The position numbers were made by a program, and so were the translations under genes. Shown piece after piece: positions 10,856 to 20,636 of a stretch of DNA of 64,000 nucleotides (positions are counted from its first letter, which is position 1; the number at the start of each line of letters is the position of its first letter). The notes beneath the pieces were generated by a model. That model did no database searches and was not told the origin of the DNA. It was given only the letters and a program-made list of their open reading frames with translations. Source of the stretch: Paragorgia papillata (Eukaryota; Cnidaria; Anthozoa; Scleralcyonacea; Coralliidae); assembly GCA_035771165.1 (NCBI GenBank), contig JAWNZC010000314.1:9824501-9888500 (forward strand), in the 5' to 3' direction.

Positions 10856-13471
10856 ATGGCGACGACGGGAGAAGATCCTACGGGAAGCCAAGCCACAGCA
10901 AACAATCAACAATCGACAACAATAAACGTCCCACGAAGCGGATTACCACCTTTTCCACCGTTCGACCCACACAGCGATCGAACAACACTCAGTACAAAAT
11001 GGCGCAAATGGCAGCGAAGATTCGAGAACCTCATGATAAGTCTTCGAGAGAATGATTCAACAGTTAAACGAGCTCTACTTCTTACGTATGTAGGTGAGCA
11101 AACGAACGATATCTTTGACACTTTGCCAAACACAGGAACGGATTACGACACAGCGATTCTACGTTTAACAGAACATTTCTCACCGACCGAAAACAAGGAT
11201 ATGGCTATATTCGACTTCCGACAAGTAAAGCAAGAAAGTGGAGAATCCATCGACGAATTCTACCGCCGACTAAAAGAAAAAGCCTGTCTTTGTGGATTTC
11301 ACGATGAAGATAACGAAATTAAAACGCAAGTCATACACAAAACGTCAGACCCTCGTTTACGTCGCAAAGCCCTTCGTGAACAGCTAGATTTGAGAAACAT
11401 CCTAACCTACGGAAAAACCTTGGAAAAATCCGACCTGAGTGCTCGAAAGCTAGAACAAGTAGAGAAACGCGAAACGGCAACCAGCGAAACGACAAATCAT
11501 ATCGAATTCAACAAGCGTCAATACGGCCAAAGCGGAAATCAACATAATCAGCGACCTCGACAAAACAAAGGCGCTCGTCATCCTCAAAATAACACCAAAC
11601 CACAACAACAAAGCAAGCAATTATGTCGAAATTGCGGAGGAACCTATCCCCATCAAAATGGCAAGTACAACTGTCCTGCACATGGAAAAGAATGCCATAA
11701 CTGTCGTAAAATTGGACATTTTGCGAAATATTGCTTATCGAAGACAATGTCAAAGCCGCCCAGACAAAAGACAGATGTCAACAAGAAGTACGCCGACAAC
11801 ATCACTTCAGAACCTCCTCCAAGCAGCGACACCGATGACGAATTTACGTTTAACTTGTATGATAAACAGAAACAACCGCAAGTTACAGTCTCCATCGCCA
11901 AGATTCCAATTCGTGTTATTATCGACTCAGGTTCGACAGTCAACATAATAAACGAAAACACATTCAACGTCATCAAACGAAGCAACCGCAACATGAATCT
12001 AGAGAAATCAAACGCTAAAATTTATCCATACGGCGCAGAGAAACCACTGCAAGTCTTAGGACAATTCACCGCCACTGTAGTCCACGACTCGACGTCAACA
12101 ACAGCGACATTCCAAGTCACCAAAAGTTCAACAAAGTGCCTACTCAGCTGTAATACATCTACCGTTTTAGGACTGTTAAAAACATTTGTTAACAACGTCA
12201 ATGTTCAACATCCTAATCCAGACGTACAGCGAATTATCAACAAGCATAAATCATTGTTTCAAGGCATTGGAAAGCTCAAAGGAACAGAAGTTAAGCTAGA
12301 AATCGACGAGAACATCACACCAGTAGCTCAACGCGCTAGAAGAATACCTCATAGCATGAAATCTAAGGTAAAAGCAAAGCTTAAAGAAATGCTCGAACAG
12401 GATATTATTGAGAAAGCTGAAGGTGCTACGCCTTGGCTAACACCGCTTATTGCTATTCCAAAAAAGTCCGGTGATGTTCGACTAGTGTTGGATATGAGAG
12501 TACCTAATCAAGCTCTTAAACGACGACGTGTACAGATGCCAACCGTCGACGAGATTTTACAGAAAATGCAAGGAGCAACCGTCTTCACTGAAGTTGACCT
12601 ATCACAGGGATATTTACAGATATCCTTGGCACCAGAGTCCAGATATATCACAGCTTTTCCAACTCCTGAAGATGGACCACATCGGTTCAAAAGGTTAATC
12701 ATGGGAGCCTGTCCCTCGGGGGAATACTTTCATGAAAAAATCCATAACATTATCAGAACTATACCGAACTGTGCCAATATTTCTGATAACATTTGGCTAT
12801 GGTCCGACAACATGTACAAACATGTATTGAAACATGTACAAACATCTTTGGTTGAAGGAAAAGATTGGAGAAAAACACTCCCAACTCTACTTAGAAACTA
12901 CCGCACCACTCCACACCGAACAACTGGAGAAACACCATCACATCTCCTGATGCATAGAGAATTGAGAACCAAGATACCATCCCAAGTAACAGATATTCCA
13001 CTTTTTAATGATTTAGACACTCGACGAGCTGATGAACAATCAAAACAAAAGGGAAAGGAATATGCCGATACACGACGACATGCCAAGCCAAAGGACATTC
13101 AGCCAGGAGATTATGTCTTAGTTCAGCAAAAACACCGAAACAAGTTTTCTACAACCTTTCATAAAGACCCAATAAAAGTCATCAAGGTAAATGGATCCCA
13201 AATCGTAGTTAAAGATAATGATGGACAGACTCATCGCAGAAACTCAGCACACGTAAAGAAAGTCCCACATGAAGGAATCCTGATCTCCACTGATGAAGAG
13301 ATTGACAATGACACAGTCACCGAAAACCAAGAAATTGACCTAACACCAGAACCACCAAACCAACCCATTTATCCACCTGAAGCAATAGAAGAAATCCCTC
13401 CACCAGTTCCACCAAGAAGATCAACCCGCACTCACAAAGCACCAGAATATTACCAGTCAGAATACACTTGA
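10856..13471 (+). CDS. Deleted Gag-Pol polyprotein, 871 codons
   Basis: Residues 1 to about 250 are Gag-like. Near residues 257-293 there is a Cys/His cluster with a zinc knuckle CHNCRKIGHFAKYC. An aspartic protease with the D-S/T-G type site IIDSGSTVNII is near residue 355. RT fingers and palm follow (PWLTPLIAIPKKSGDVRLVL, VFTEVDLSQGYLQI). The RT stops around ANISDNIWLW, where a motif such as DD would be expected, and jumps to a C-terminal integrase tail with RTTPHRTTGETP and a GDYVLV chromodomain-side barrel, then a proline-rich end. Thumb, RNase H and the integrase catalytic core are missing, but the frame is kept. It could still supply Gag and protease. Confidence 0.9.
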   Translation: MATTGEDPTGSQATANNQQSTTINVPRSGLPPFPPFDPHSDRTTLSTKWRKWQRRFENLMISLRENDSTVKRALLLTYVGEQTNDIFDTLPNTGTDYDTAILRLTEHFSPTENKDMAIFDFRQVKQESGESIDEFYRRLKEKACLCGFHDEDNEIKTQVIHKTSDPRLRRKALREQLDLRNILTYGKTLEKSDLSARKLEQVEKRETATSETTNHIEFNKRQYGQSGNQHNQRPRQNKGARHPQNNTKPQQQSKQLCRNCGGTYPHQNGKYNCPAHGKECHNCRKIGHFAKYCLSKTMSKPPRQKTDVNKKYADNITSEPPPSSDTDDEFTFNLYDKQKQPQVTVSIAKIPIRVIIDSGSTVNIINENTFNVIKRSNRNMNLEKSNAKIYPYGAEKPLQVLGQFTATVVHDSTSTTATFQVTKSSTKCLLSCNTSTVLGLLKTFVNNVNVQHPNPDVQRIINKHKSLFQGIGKLKGTEVKLEIDENITPVAQRARRIPHSMKSKVKAKLKEMLEQDIIEKAEGATPWLTPLIAIPKKSGDVRLVLDMRVPNQALKRRRVQMPTVDEILQKMQGATVFTEVDLSQGYLQISLAPESRYITAFPTPEDGPHRFKRLIMGACPSGEYFHEKIHNIIRTIPNCANISDNIWLWSDNMYKHVLKHVQTSLVEGKDWRKTLPTLLRNYRTTPHRTTGETPSHLLMHRELRTKIPSQVTDIPLFNDLDTRRADEQSKQKGKEYADTRRHAKPKDIQPGDYVLVQQKHRNKFSTTFHKDPIKVIKVNGSQIVVKDNDGQTHRRNSAHVKKVPHEGILISTDEEIDNDTVTENQEIDLTPEPPNQPIYPPEAIEEIPPPVPPRRSTRTHKAPEYYQSEYT

Positions 13472-13549
13472 ATTATAAACGATATACAATAATGTAGAAC
13501 CTAATGAACGATAAGTACATTACATTTATTAATACTAGTAAGGGAGGAA

Positions 13550-13741
13550 TGTAGTATATTAATATATTAATCACGTGATCTAGCAAAGTCGAGAACAGAG
13601 ACCGCATGGTCTGGACAGTTGAGAAAGGATTTGAATACTTGATCGAATAGTATCGGAGACTAACGAGTAATACATTAAGATTGTAAACAAGTTTATATTG
13701 TTCTTTATTAAACATATTCAAGTAAAGATTAGAATATTACA
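13550..13741 (+). repeat. 3' LTR (192 bp)
   Basis: Same sequence as the 5' LTR, preceded by the polypurine tract and followed by the CTGCG duplication. The 13742-13880 flank is older repeat DNA. Confidence 0.95.
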
Positions 13742-13914
13742 CTGCGCCCGCAAGCCAACTTTCAGGGCACCGCAATTGAAAAACTCACAAATGTAACTGA
13801 ACATTATTCAACGCAACAAATAAATTCCCAACGCAGACAGGTGAAGAATCAGACATAGTTTAACCCTACTCTGGCTTAAAAGTTTTTTGAACGTAGCTTA
13901 AAAAGTTACTGCTC

Positions 13915-14450
13915 ATGACCCAACGTTTCGACACTCCGATCTAGTGTCTTCATCAGGGGTGATCGTTGTGAAGACAGGTGCCATATTTATACTCTCATAC
14001 AACCATTGATGACGTTACCTATCAACAAGATGCAAATAGGCTTCCGGCAGTAGACCGCCATCTTTCTCCTCCGCAGAGGCTTTCCGTGCCAGCGGTATCC
14101 ACGCGAAGCCTCTGCGGAGGGAGAGGACCGCCGTCATCATGATTTAATGGAGCGTGGGCGCTATTGATGTGCCAAGCTTCCAAACGACGTCTTTGGCGGT
14201 ATCGTGGATTGGTAGTAATTAATTATTTGTAGTAATTAAAAATGATTACTACCAATCCACGATACCGCCAAAGACGTCGTTTGGAAGCTTCGCACATCAA
14301 TAGCGCCCACGCTCCATTAAATCGTGATGACGGCGGTCTACTGCGGGAAGCCTATTTGCATCTTGTTGATAGGTAACGTCATCAATGGTTGTACGAGAGT
14401 ATAAATATGGCACCTTTCTTCACAACGATCACCTCTGACACAGAATAGAA
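13915..14450. repeat. Long palindrome A with hammerhead-like relic
   Basis: The arms 13965-14220 and 14235-14450 are inverted copies (for example CCTATCAACAAGATGCAAAT against ATTTGCATCTTGTTGATAGG, and ATTACTACCAATCCACG at the centre near 14235). At the left edge on the minus strand is CTGATGAA, then GACACT/AGTGTC, then GAAAC, which resembles a hammerhead core but has one extra A. It is non-coding. Confidence 0.7.
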
Positions 14451-14574
14451 ATACAACCAGAAGTCCAACTCGAGTGAAAACTTGTCCGCATTTCTTCAAT
14501 GCGCATGCGCGATATTTTACGCCATCCGACGCCATCCTACGCAATGTCCTACCACAGGGAGCCCAACTCTGATG

Positions 14575-15625
14575 CCTGTGATGGTCTAGTGTCTTCATCA
14601 GAGGCACAGAAGTCCAACTCGCGTTGGAACCTTTGAAGTTTATGTCCTCGCGCATGTCGCCTCGCGCATCTTGATTCGTCGCCATCCTACGCAATCCTGG
14701 CAAGTTTCCCCGGCAGTTTTGACCTTCAAAAGAAGGTTAAAACTGCCGGGGGGACGTGCCAGGATTACGTAGGACCACAAGGAGCCCAACTCTGACGCCT
14801 GTGATGGTCCTTCCTCTTTTTTTGTTTTATTATATTGAGCTTCTGACTGAAAACCGAGGCCGCTTAACAGTTGTGTAAGCTGGGATCGCGGCGCTTCTCT
14901 TAACAGTTGGTAATACATGCATATATATGCAAATTGCAGCGCGCGGTAATTTGAATCTCGAAACAGCTGGGGGCTTCTGTGCCACGTGAATGGCGCGTGA
15001 CGCTCACTGAAAGCTGAGACGACTAAACACGCACTGCTGCGTTCTGTGTCGTAGTAATTCGAGCTTGAAAATATTGACGTTGGCGGAACACCCGCGGTGT
15101 GATAGAACACGTGTTTTCCCGCACTGCGTGTTTAGTCGTCTCAACTTTCAGCGAGCGTCACGCGCCATTCACGTGACAAAGAAGCCCCCAGCTGTTTCGA
15201 GATTGAAATTACCGCGCGCTGCAATTTGCATATATATGCATATATTACCAACTGTAAAGAGAAGCGCCGCGATCCCAGCTTACACAACTGTAAAGCGGCC
15301 TCGGTTTTCAGTCAGAAGCTCAATATAATAAAACAAGAAAAAGAGGAAGGAAACATCACAGGCGTCAGAGTTGGGCTCCCTGTGGTCCTAAGCCATCCTA
15401 CGCAATCCTGGCACGCCCCCCCCCGGCAGTTTTAACCTTGTTTTGAAGGTCAAAACTGCCGGGAAAACTTGCCAGGATTGCGTAGGATGGCGACGAATCA
15501 CGATGCGCGAGGCGACATGCGCGAGGACATAAACTTCAAATGTTCCGACGCGAGTTGGACTTCTGGCTGTATTTCCATTCTGTGCCTCTGATGAAGACAC
15601 TAGACCGGAGTGTCGAAACGTTGGG
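14575..15625. repeat. Long palindrome B, about 1 kb
   Basis: Arms of about 480 bp meet near 15085. Matching inverted blocks include GTAGGATGGCGACGAATC, CAAAACTGCCGGG, AGCCCCCAGCTGTTTCGAGA and CGTGTTTAGTCGTCTCA. Both outer ends carry the CTCTGATGAAGACACTAGACC motif. The right end (15590-15628) continues to GGAGTGTCGAAACGTTGGGTC, a hammerhead-like hairpin. The open frames of up to 156 codons are palindrome by-products, not genes. Confidence 0.8.
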
Positions 15626-15686
15626 TCATGAACAGTAAGTTTTTAAGCTACGTTCAAAAAATTTTTAAGCTAGAGTAGCGTTAAAC

Positions 15687-17345
15687 CATGTCTGATTCTT
15701 CAATGCTTCTTTAATATAAATCTTATAAAAAAAGTTAATGTTCTCTAATGACTATTTCTAAACTAATCTATTTCTCAAATTCATTGTCAGAATATTACTT
15801 CTGTTATAAGAAACGACAATTTATGTGTCTCGATTATTTACATGTCTTTGGTTTCCGTAGACTCCAACGATCCTTTGTGAAGTCTTAGGTTGCCAATTTC
15901 CAATGGTCTGGACGTACTGTGGATGAACTTTGTCTTAAATGCTATGATAAGGAACTGTGGTTACTCTTAGTCGATATTCTGCTGGAAAGATCTGCCTTGT
16001 TGCTTCTCCTTGGTTTCCGTAGACTCCAACGATCCTTTGTGAAGTCTTAGGTTGCCAATTTCCAATGGTCTGGAAGTACTGTGGATGAACTCTTCTTTAA
16101 ATGCCATGATAAGGAACTGTGGTTGCTCTTGGTCGATATTCTGCTGGAAAGATCTGCCTTGTTGCTTCTCCTTGGTTTCCGTAGACTCCAACGATCCTTT
16201 GTGAAGTCTTAGGTTGCCAATTTCCAATGGTCTAAACTATGTCTGATTCTTCAATGCTTCTTTAATATAAATCTTATAAAAAAAGTTAATGTTCTCTAAT
16301 GACTATTTCCAAACTAATCTATTTCTCAAATTCATTGTCAGAATATTACTTCTGTTATAAGAAGCGACAATTTATGTGTCTCGATTATTTACATGTCTTT
16401 GGTTTCCGTAGACTCCAACGATCCTTTGTGAAGTCTTAGGTTGCCAATTTCCAATGGTCTGGACGTACTGTGGATGAACTCTTGGTCGATATTCTGCAGG
16501 AAAGATCGGCCTTGTTGCTTCTCTTTGGTTTCCGTAGACTCCAACGATCCTTTGTGAAGTCTTAGGTTGCCAATTCCCAATGGTCTGGAAGTACTGTGGA
16601 TGAACTTTGTCCTAAATGCTATGATAAGGAACTGTGGTTGCTCTTGGTCGATATTCTGCTGGAAAGATCTGCCTTGTTGCTTCTCCTTGGTTTCCGTAGA
16701 CTCCAACGATCCTTTGTGAAGTCTTAGGTTGCCAATTTCCAATGGTCTAAACTATGTCTGATTCTTCAAAAAAAAAGTTAATGTTCGCTAATGACTATTT
16801 CTAAACTAATCTATTTCTCAAATTCATTGTCAGAATATTACTTCTGTTATAAGAAGCGACAATTTATGTGTCTCGATTATTTACATGTCTTTGGTTTCCG
16901 TAGACTCCAACGATCCTTTGTGAAGTCTTAGGTTGCCAATTTGCAATGGTCTGGACGTACTGTGGATGAACTTTGTCTTAAATGCTATGACAAGGAACTG
17001 TGGTTACTCTTGGTTGATATTCTGCTGGAAAGATCTGCCTTGTTGCTTCTCTTTGGTTTCCGTAGACTCCAACGATCCTTTGTGAAGTCTTAGGTTGCCA
17101 ATTTCCAATGGTCTGGATGTACTGTGGATGAACTCTTTCTTAAATGCTATGATAAGGAACTGTGGTTACTCTTGGTTGATATTCTGCTGGAAAGATCTGC
17201 CTTGTTGCTTCTCTTTGGTTCTTATGGACTCCAACGCTACTTTGTGAAATGTTAGGTTGCCAATTTTCAGTAGTCTGGACGGACTGTGGATGAACTCTTT
17301 CTTGAATAAATTGATAAGGAACTGTGGTTAATGTTGGTCAATATT
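15687..17345. repeat. 162-bp tandem array with higher-order unit
   Basis: The landmark TTGGTTTCCGTAGACTCCAA recurs at 15847, 16010, 16172, 16399, 16525, 16687, 16891 and 17053, with a diverged copy at 17215. Spacing is 162 or 163 bp, except one 126-bp unit and two larger steps. The larger steps hold a 160-bp AT-rich insert (15687, 16228, 16747), giving a higher-order period of about 520-540 bp. Units are nearly identical, so the array is young. It is the minus strand that stays open (next entry). Confidence 0.9.
15967..16742 (-). other. Open 54-residue protein repeats in the array
   Basis: Because 162 is a multiple of three, the minus strand reads as 54-residue repeats containing EIGNLRLHKGSLESTETKEK and GRSFQQNIDQEQPQF. 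Two frames remain open (15967-16227 and 16389-16742), interrupted by the AT-rich insert. I recognise no domain. They may be a decayed repetitive exon or chance; the neighbours give no support for a gene. Confidence 0.3.
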
Positions 17346-17425
17346 CTGCTGGAAAGATCTGCCTTGTTGCTTCTCTTTTTATTTCTATTTTAAGAGGGGT
17401 ATCAGAATGCAGTCATTCCTAACTT

Positions 17426-18112
17426 TTGCCTTTTCATCTTTGTCCTTTCTTTTTGTTTTCTTACTTTTCCCCTTTTTCTTTCTTCCTCTCCTGCTTTTGG
17501 TTTCCTTTTTTCTTACCCTTTCTTACTACTTCTCCACCTTTTCCCTCCTATTCCTTCTTTCATTTTCTTTCCTCTCTTGACTTTCTTCTCCTTCGCCTCT
17601 TTCTTGTTCTTCTTTTTTCTCCTCCTCATAATAATTCTTCTTCTTCCCTCTCCCCTCCTTTTCTTTCTCCTCCTCCTCCTCCTCTTCTCCTCCTGCTCTC
17701 CTGCTTTTCCTTCCCCCTTCATCCTTCCCCTCTTCCTTCTCCTCCCCTTCCCTCTCCCCCTCCTCCTCTTCCTTCCCCTCCCCTTCCCTCTCCCCCTCCT
17801 TCTCTTCCTTCTCCCCCTCCTCTTCCTTCTCCCCTCCTCTTCCTCCTCCTCTTCCTTCTCCCCCACTTCCTCTTCCTTCTCCCCTCCTCCTTTTCCTTCT
17901 CCTCCTCCCCTTCCTTCTTCCTCTCCACCTTTTCCTTCTACCCAACCGTCTTCTTTTTTGTCCTCCTCCTTCTCTTTTCTCTTGTCCTTTTCCTTGGTCT
18001 TGTCCTGTTTCGCCTTTTTCTTGTTCTACTCCTCTTTCCCCTTCTCCCTCCTCTTCTTCCTCGTGCCCACTGTCATTCTTTTATTTCTATTTCTATTTCT
18101 ATTTCTATTTCT
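17426..18112. repeat. 690-bp polypyrimidine tract
   Basis: Almost pure C/T on the plus strand, mainly TTCTCC and CCTCTTCC motifs, ending in a short (TTTCTA)n run at 18080-18112. Long mirror-like purine/pyrimidine tracts can form triplex DNA. The 262-, 201- and 139-codon frames here are low-complexity artefacts. The sequence from 18113 to 18423 shows no gene. Confidence 0.95.
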
Positions 18113-18423
18113 AAGAGCAACTTTAAAAGTCAACCAGTTTCTGTCGCTGTGTCACTTACACATCAAATATTACTTACTTTAACCTTGGAATGTATAATCC
18201 CCCAGGCCATATAACCAAAATAAATTACTGATCTTTTAGTTCGCACATGAGGACTAAATCTAAAAAAATATATAGATTGTGTTTAATATAAAAATTTACA
18301 TGAAATAATATTTATGTATCATCCAACGTTGTTCAACAAACACTCACTTGTTCCTCTCCTTTCTTTACCGCTCTTCATTTCTTTCAGGATATATTGAACT
18401 CTGCTTCATTCCGTCTCATTCAT

Positions 18424-18606
18424 TCACGGTGTTTTCTGCCTTTTTGAATCTTCAGATTCATCTGATCCCTCGCTTTCATGTCGTCGTTTTCCTTCGTGCT
18501 CATCTCTTCTTCTCTTTGATTCGCCAGATGTACTAGAATGACTAGAATCCCCTTCATCTTGTCTTCGTTTTTCTCCCTTCTGATCTAAAAATTTAGAAAT
18601 ATCCAT
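18424..18606 (-). CDS. Unrecognised 60-codon charged frame
   Basis: Starts at ATG, MDISKFLDQKGEKRR, then a Ser/Glu/Arg-rich tail ending in a TGA. The MDISKF start followed by a charged region is reminiscent of the N-termini of hAT-derived zinc-finger proteins. However, no zinc finger follows, and the frame closes after 60 codons. It may be a first exon or a relic beside the PLE. No promoter or splice partner was identified. Confidence 0.25.
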   Translation of the reverse strand: MDISKFLDQKGEKRRQDEGDSSHSSTSGESKRRRDEHEGKRRHESEGSDESEDSKRQKTP

Positions 18607-18769
18607 TATTTAGTTTTATTAATTTCGATCACACAATCTTTTATTAATATATATATATAGATATAGATAGGTTGAGTAGGTTATAATAACATTTGGCAGA
18701 GTGCTCAATGGATACCCAGAGCATATTAAACAAATGGAGGTAGAACGACTCAACAAATTTGATTAGGCA

Positions 18770-18823
18770 TATTTATTACTATTTAGTTTCGTACCACGAG
18801 ATGTGGCACTCTTCAGATAAAAC
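18770..18823 (-). ncRNA. Hammerhead ribozyme of PLE1
   Basis: Read on the minus strand: stem I strand TTTAT, core CTGAAGA (fits CUGANGA), stem II GTGCCAC/GTGGTAC (7 pairs, one G-U) closed by ATCTC, then GAAA, stem III CTA/TAG, cleavage triplet GTA, and second stem I strand ATAAA. It lies about 155 nt past the stop codon. The only unusual point is a very tight AA loop in stem III, which may open to a shorter stem. Confidence 0.88.
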
Positions 18824-18977
18824 GGCCTAATGCCTGACAGCTAAAACTTACAATATTTTGTACAAACAGATGACGCTTTAATCCTATTTAGCATGCAAGC
18901 TAGGCAATTATCACCTTGTCATTACCTTGGCACCACGTGGAAATACCAAACTTAAGCGGTAATTTTAAAATAGTTCG

Positions 18978-20385
18978 TTAAAAGTTAATTAAAAGGAATT
19001 TTTTAGCATGTCTACATGAAGAAACTAGTTCATTGCGTTTGTTTAGGGTAGCCATAGTAGGTTTACATATGATAAAGTATTTTTCCCACAAACAGAGATT
19101 GCATCTATTTGAAGCGCAATTATAAGGCTTAGCTCGCTTCAATATTTTCCAATTAATATTAAAATCAACATTGTTATTTTTCAAGTCCCAAATGTGTTTA
19201 CTCAGCTCTGTGGAGTTCTGTTTCTTGTGAGAATTAAATGATGCCTTGTGGTTCGTAAATCTGGTCTTAAAAGAGTTCTCAGTAAGCCCGACATACGTTT
19301 GTGGAGGTCTGTTATCTTTAGTGGTAACCGTAGCTTGGTACACAACAGACTCAACAAGACATTTTCCTGGCATTGGGCACTCATCCTTTTTCCTACAATT
19401 GCATGTTTTTTGGCTATCTACATTGCAGGTTTGGGACAGTCTGGTTTTGTTGTGTCCATCGATAGTCTGCTTTATGTTTGACATACAACTGTAGCTTATC
19501 TTGACCGTGTTGCGGTTAAAGATTTTATGTAGAATGTGCCCTGTGGGGAATTCCTCGTCAAGAATCTTTAAGAATGATTGTCCAACATTAGTAGAAACAT
19601 TCTTGCTGAAGGGTGGGTTGTACCATATAATGTTGCGTTTACGTGTCCTGTTTTTGTTAGCGGTTTGATTTAGCGGATGTTTGAATTTAAGTTGGTGTGT
19701 GTAACCGCTTTTGTCTAGAGCTTTCTGGTATAATGGTACGGCGTGTAGAAACGATTCCTGGTCAGATGATATCTCAGTGAGGCGTTTGTTGATGGATAAT
19801 GGGATATTGTCTAGTATTCTAGGTGGGTGGTTAGACTTGTTATGCACGTAGAGAGGTATGTTGTTAGGTTTAGAGTACGGCTGATATTTCCCGCTAGACA
19901 AATTCAAGGTCACATCAAGGAAGTTTATGATCTTCTTGTTTGCTTCGATTGTAATTTTTAGACCATGGTTGTTAAAGACGGCACATAGATCTTTTTTAAT
20001 AATTTCTATTTCACGCGGTGTTGCTTTAAGAATACCCAGACCGTCGTCTCTGTATAAGCCGAAATTATTGCCATGCTTTGTCGTAATAAGATGTAGTAAG
20101 AAAGAACCGACTAGTTCGCAGGACTCGGCACCGTCGAAACTACCCATTGTGACGTCGAAGAGGTTAGATGAAGCCTTTTTGCCCCAGTGGCTTCCTGAAT
20201 TATGAAGGCATGATTTCTTCGCGTGTAAAATAATTTGCCGTTCTTCGTCCGTGATGTTGTCGTAGTTTGATGCGAAATCTAACGCTACATTGAGTAGATC
20301 GGCCGAAATGGATGGATAAAAATCGACCACGTCAAATGCAATAAATGAATATTGATTTTTGTTTGAGATATTGTTATATATATAT
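18978..20385 (-). CDS. PLE reverse transcriptase with C-terminal GIY-YIG-like domain, partial
   Basis: An in-frame reading can be extended upstream of the first ATG (20330) to about 20385, through YSFIAFDVVDFYPSI, the RT motif with the first catalytic aspartate. LYRDDGLGIL follows, with the YxDD catalytic pair. The middle region (KHPLNQTANKNRTRKRNIIW) leads into a Cys cluster CNCRKKDECPMPGKC and the endonuclease-like YVGLTENSFKTRFTNHKASF and ELSKHIWDLK. It ends near CNLCLWEKYFIICKP. The 450 codons after the ATG carry no internal stop, but the RT fingers are missing. The product would be inactive by itself. The C-terminal module matches the GIY-YIG layout of canonical PLEs. Confidence 0.92.
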
Positions 20386-20394
20386 ATATATATA

Positions 20395-20636
20395 TGTACT
20401 ATTTAAAACACGTTCTGCGAGTGTTTTGAATGGCTTAAAAAACGATCACCATTTGGTAAGTTCGTTGGCGTAGTAATTTTGAAAAATAACGTTGTCTAAG
20501 GCGAGAAAATCGAAGCTAAAGTTTATGTAAATCAGGAGAAAATTTTATCAGATATAAAACCACGATACGGTTATGATTTTTCTTTGTTTTCCTCATGAAT
20601 TATTAATGAGTTTTTTAAATATATTTATATTATATA
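20395..20636. mobile_element. MITE arm (AACACTCGGCT family), left
   Basis: An inverted, diverged copy of the sequence at 21657-21960 and of 9105-9400. Shared blocks include TTGGCGTAGTAATTTTGAAAA, CTCATGAATTATTAATGA and GATTTTTCTTTGTTTTCCTC. With the right arm it brackets the 1,020-bp element at 20637-21656. Confidence 0.65.

Larger units (their letters stand above)
10664..13741 (+). mobile_element. Ty3/gypsy-type LTR retrotransposon, pol-deleted
   Basis: Complete at both ends. Identical 192-bp LTRs start TGTAGTA and end ATTACA. A 5-bp target duplication CTGCG is present at 10659-10663 and 13742-13746. A polypurine tract AAGGGAGGAA (13540-13549) precedes the 3' LTR. One 871-codon frame fills the interior. 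LTR identity means a recent insertion. Internal deletion of the RT C-terminus, RNase H and integrase core makes it non-autonomous. Confidence 0.95.
18770..20385 (-). mobile_element. 5'-truncated Penelope-like element, PLE1
   Basis: The coding part runs from a TA microsatellite (20373-20396), where the 5' end is lost, down to the stop at 18978. A 3' region then carries a hammerhead ribozyme at 18770-18823. PLEs are reverse-transcribing elements whose 3' or pseudo-LTR regions are known to carry hammerheads. The truncation at a TA tract fits the common association of PLE insertions with microsatellites. Confidence 0.9.

Noticed and set aside
14338..15600. Open frames of 121 and 156 codons
   Set aside because: They lie across long palindromes, with mirrored frames in both arms and no recognised domain.
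17426..18214. Open frames of 262, 201, 139 and 117 codons
   Set aside because: They arise from the polypyrimidine tract. Pro/Ser/Phe/Leu or Glu/Lys/Arg runs occur in several frames at once, with no domain.
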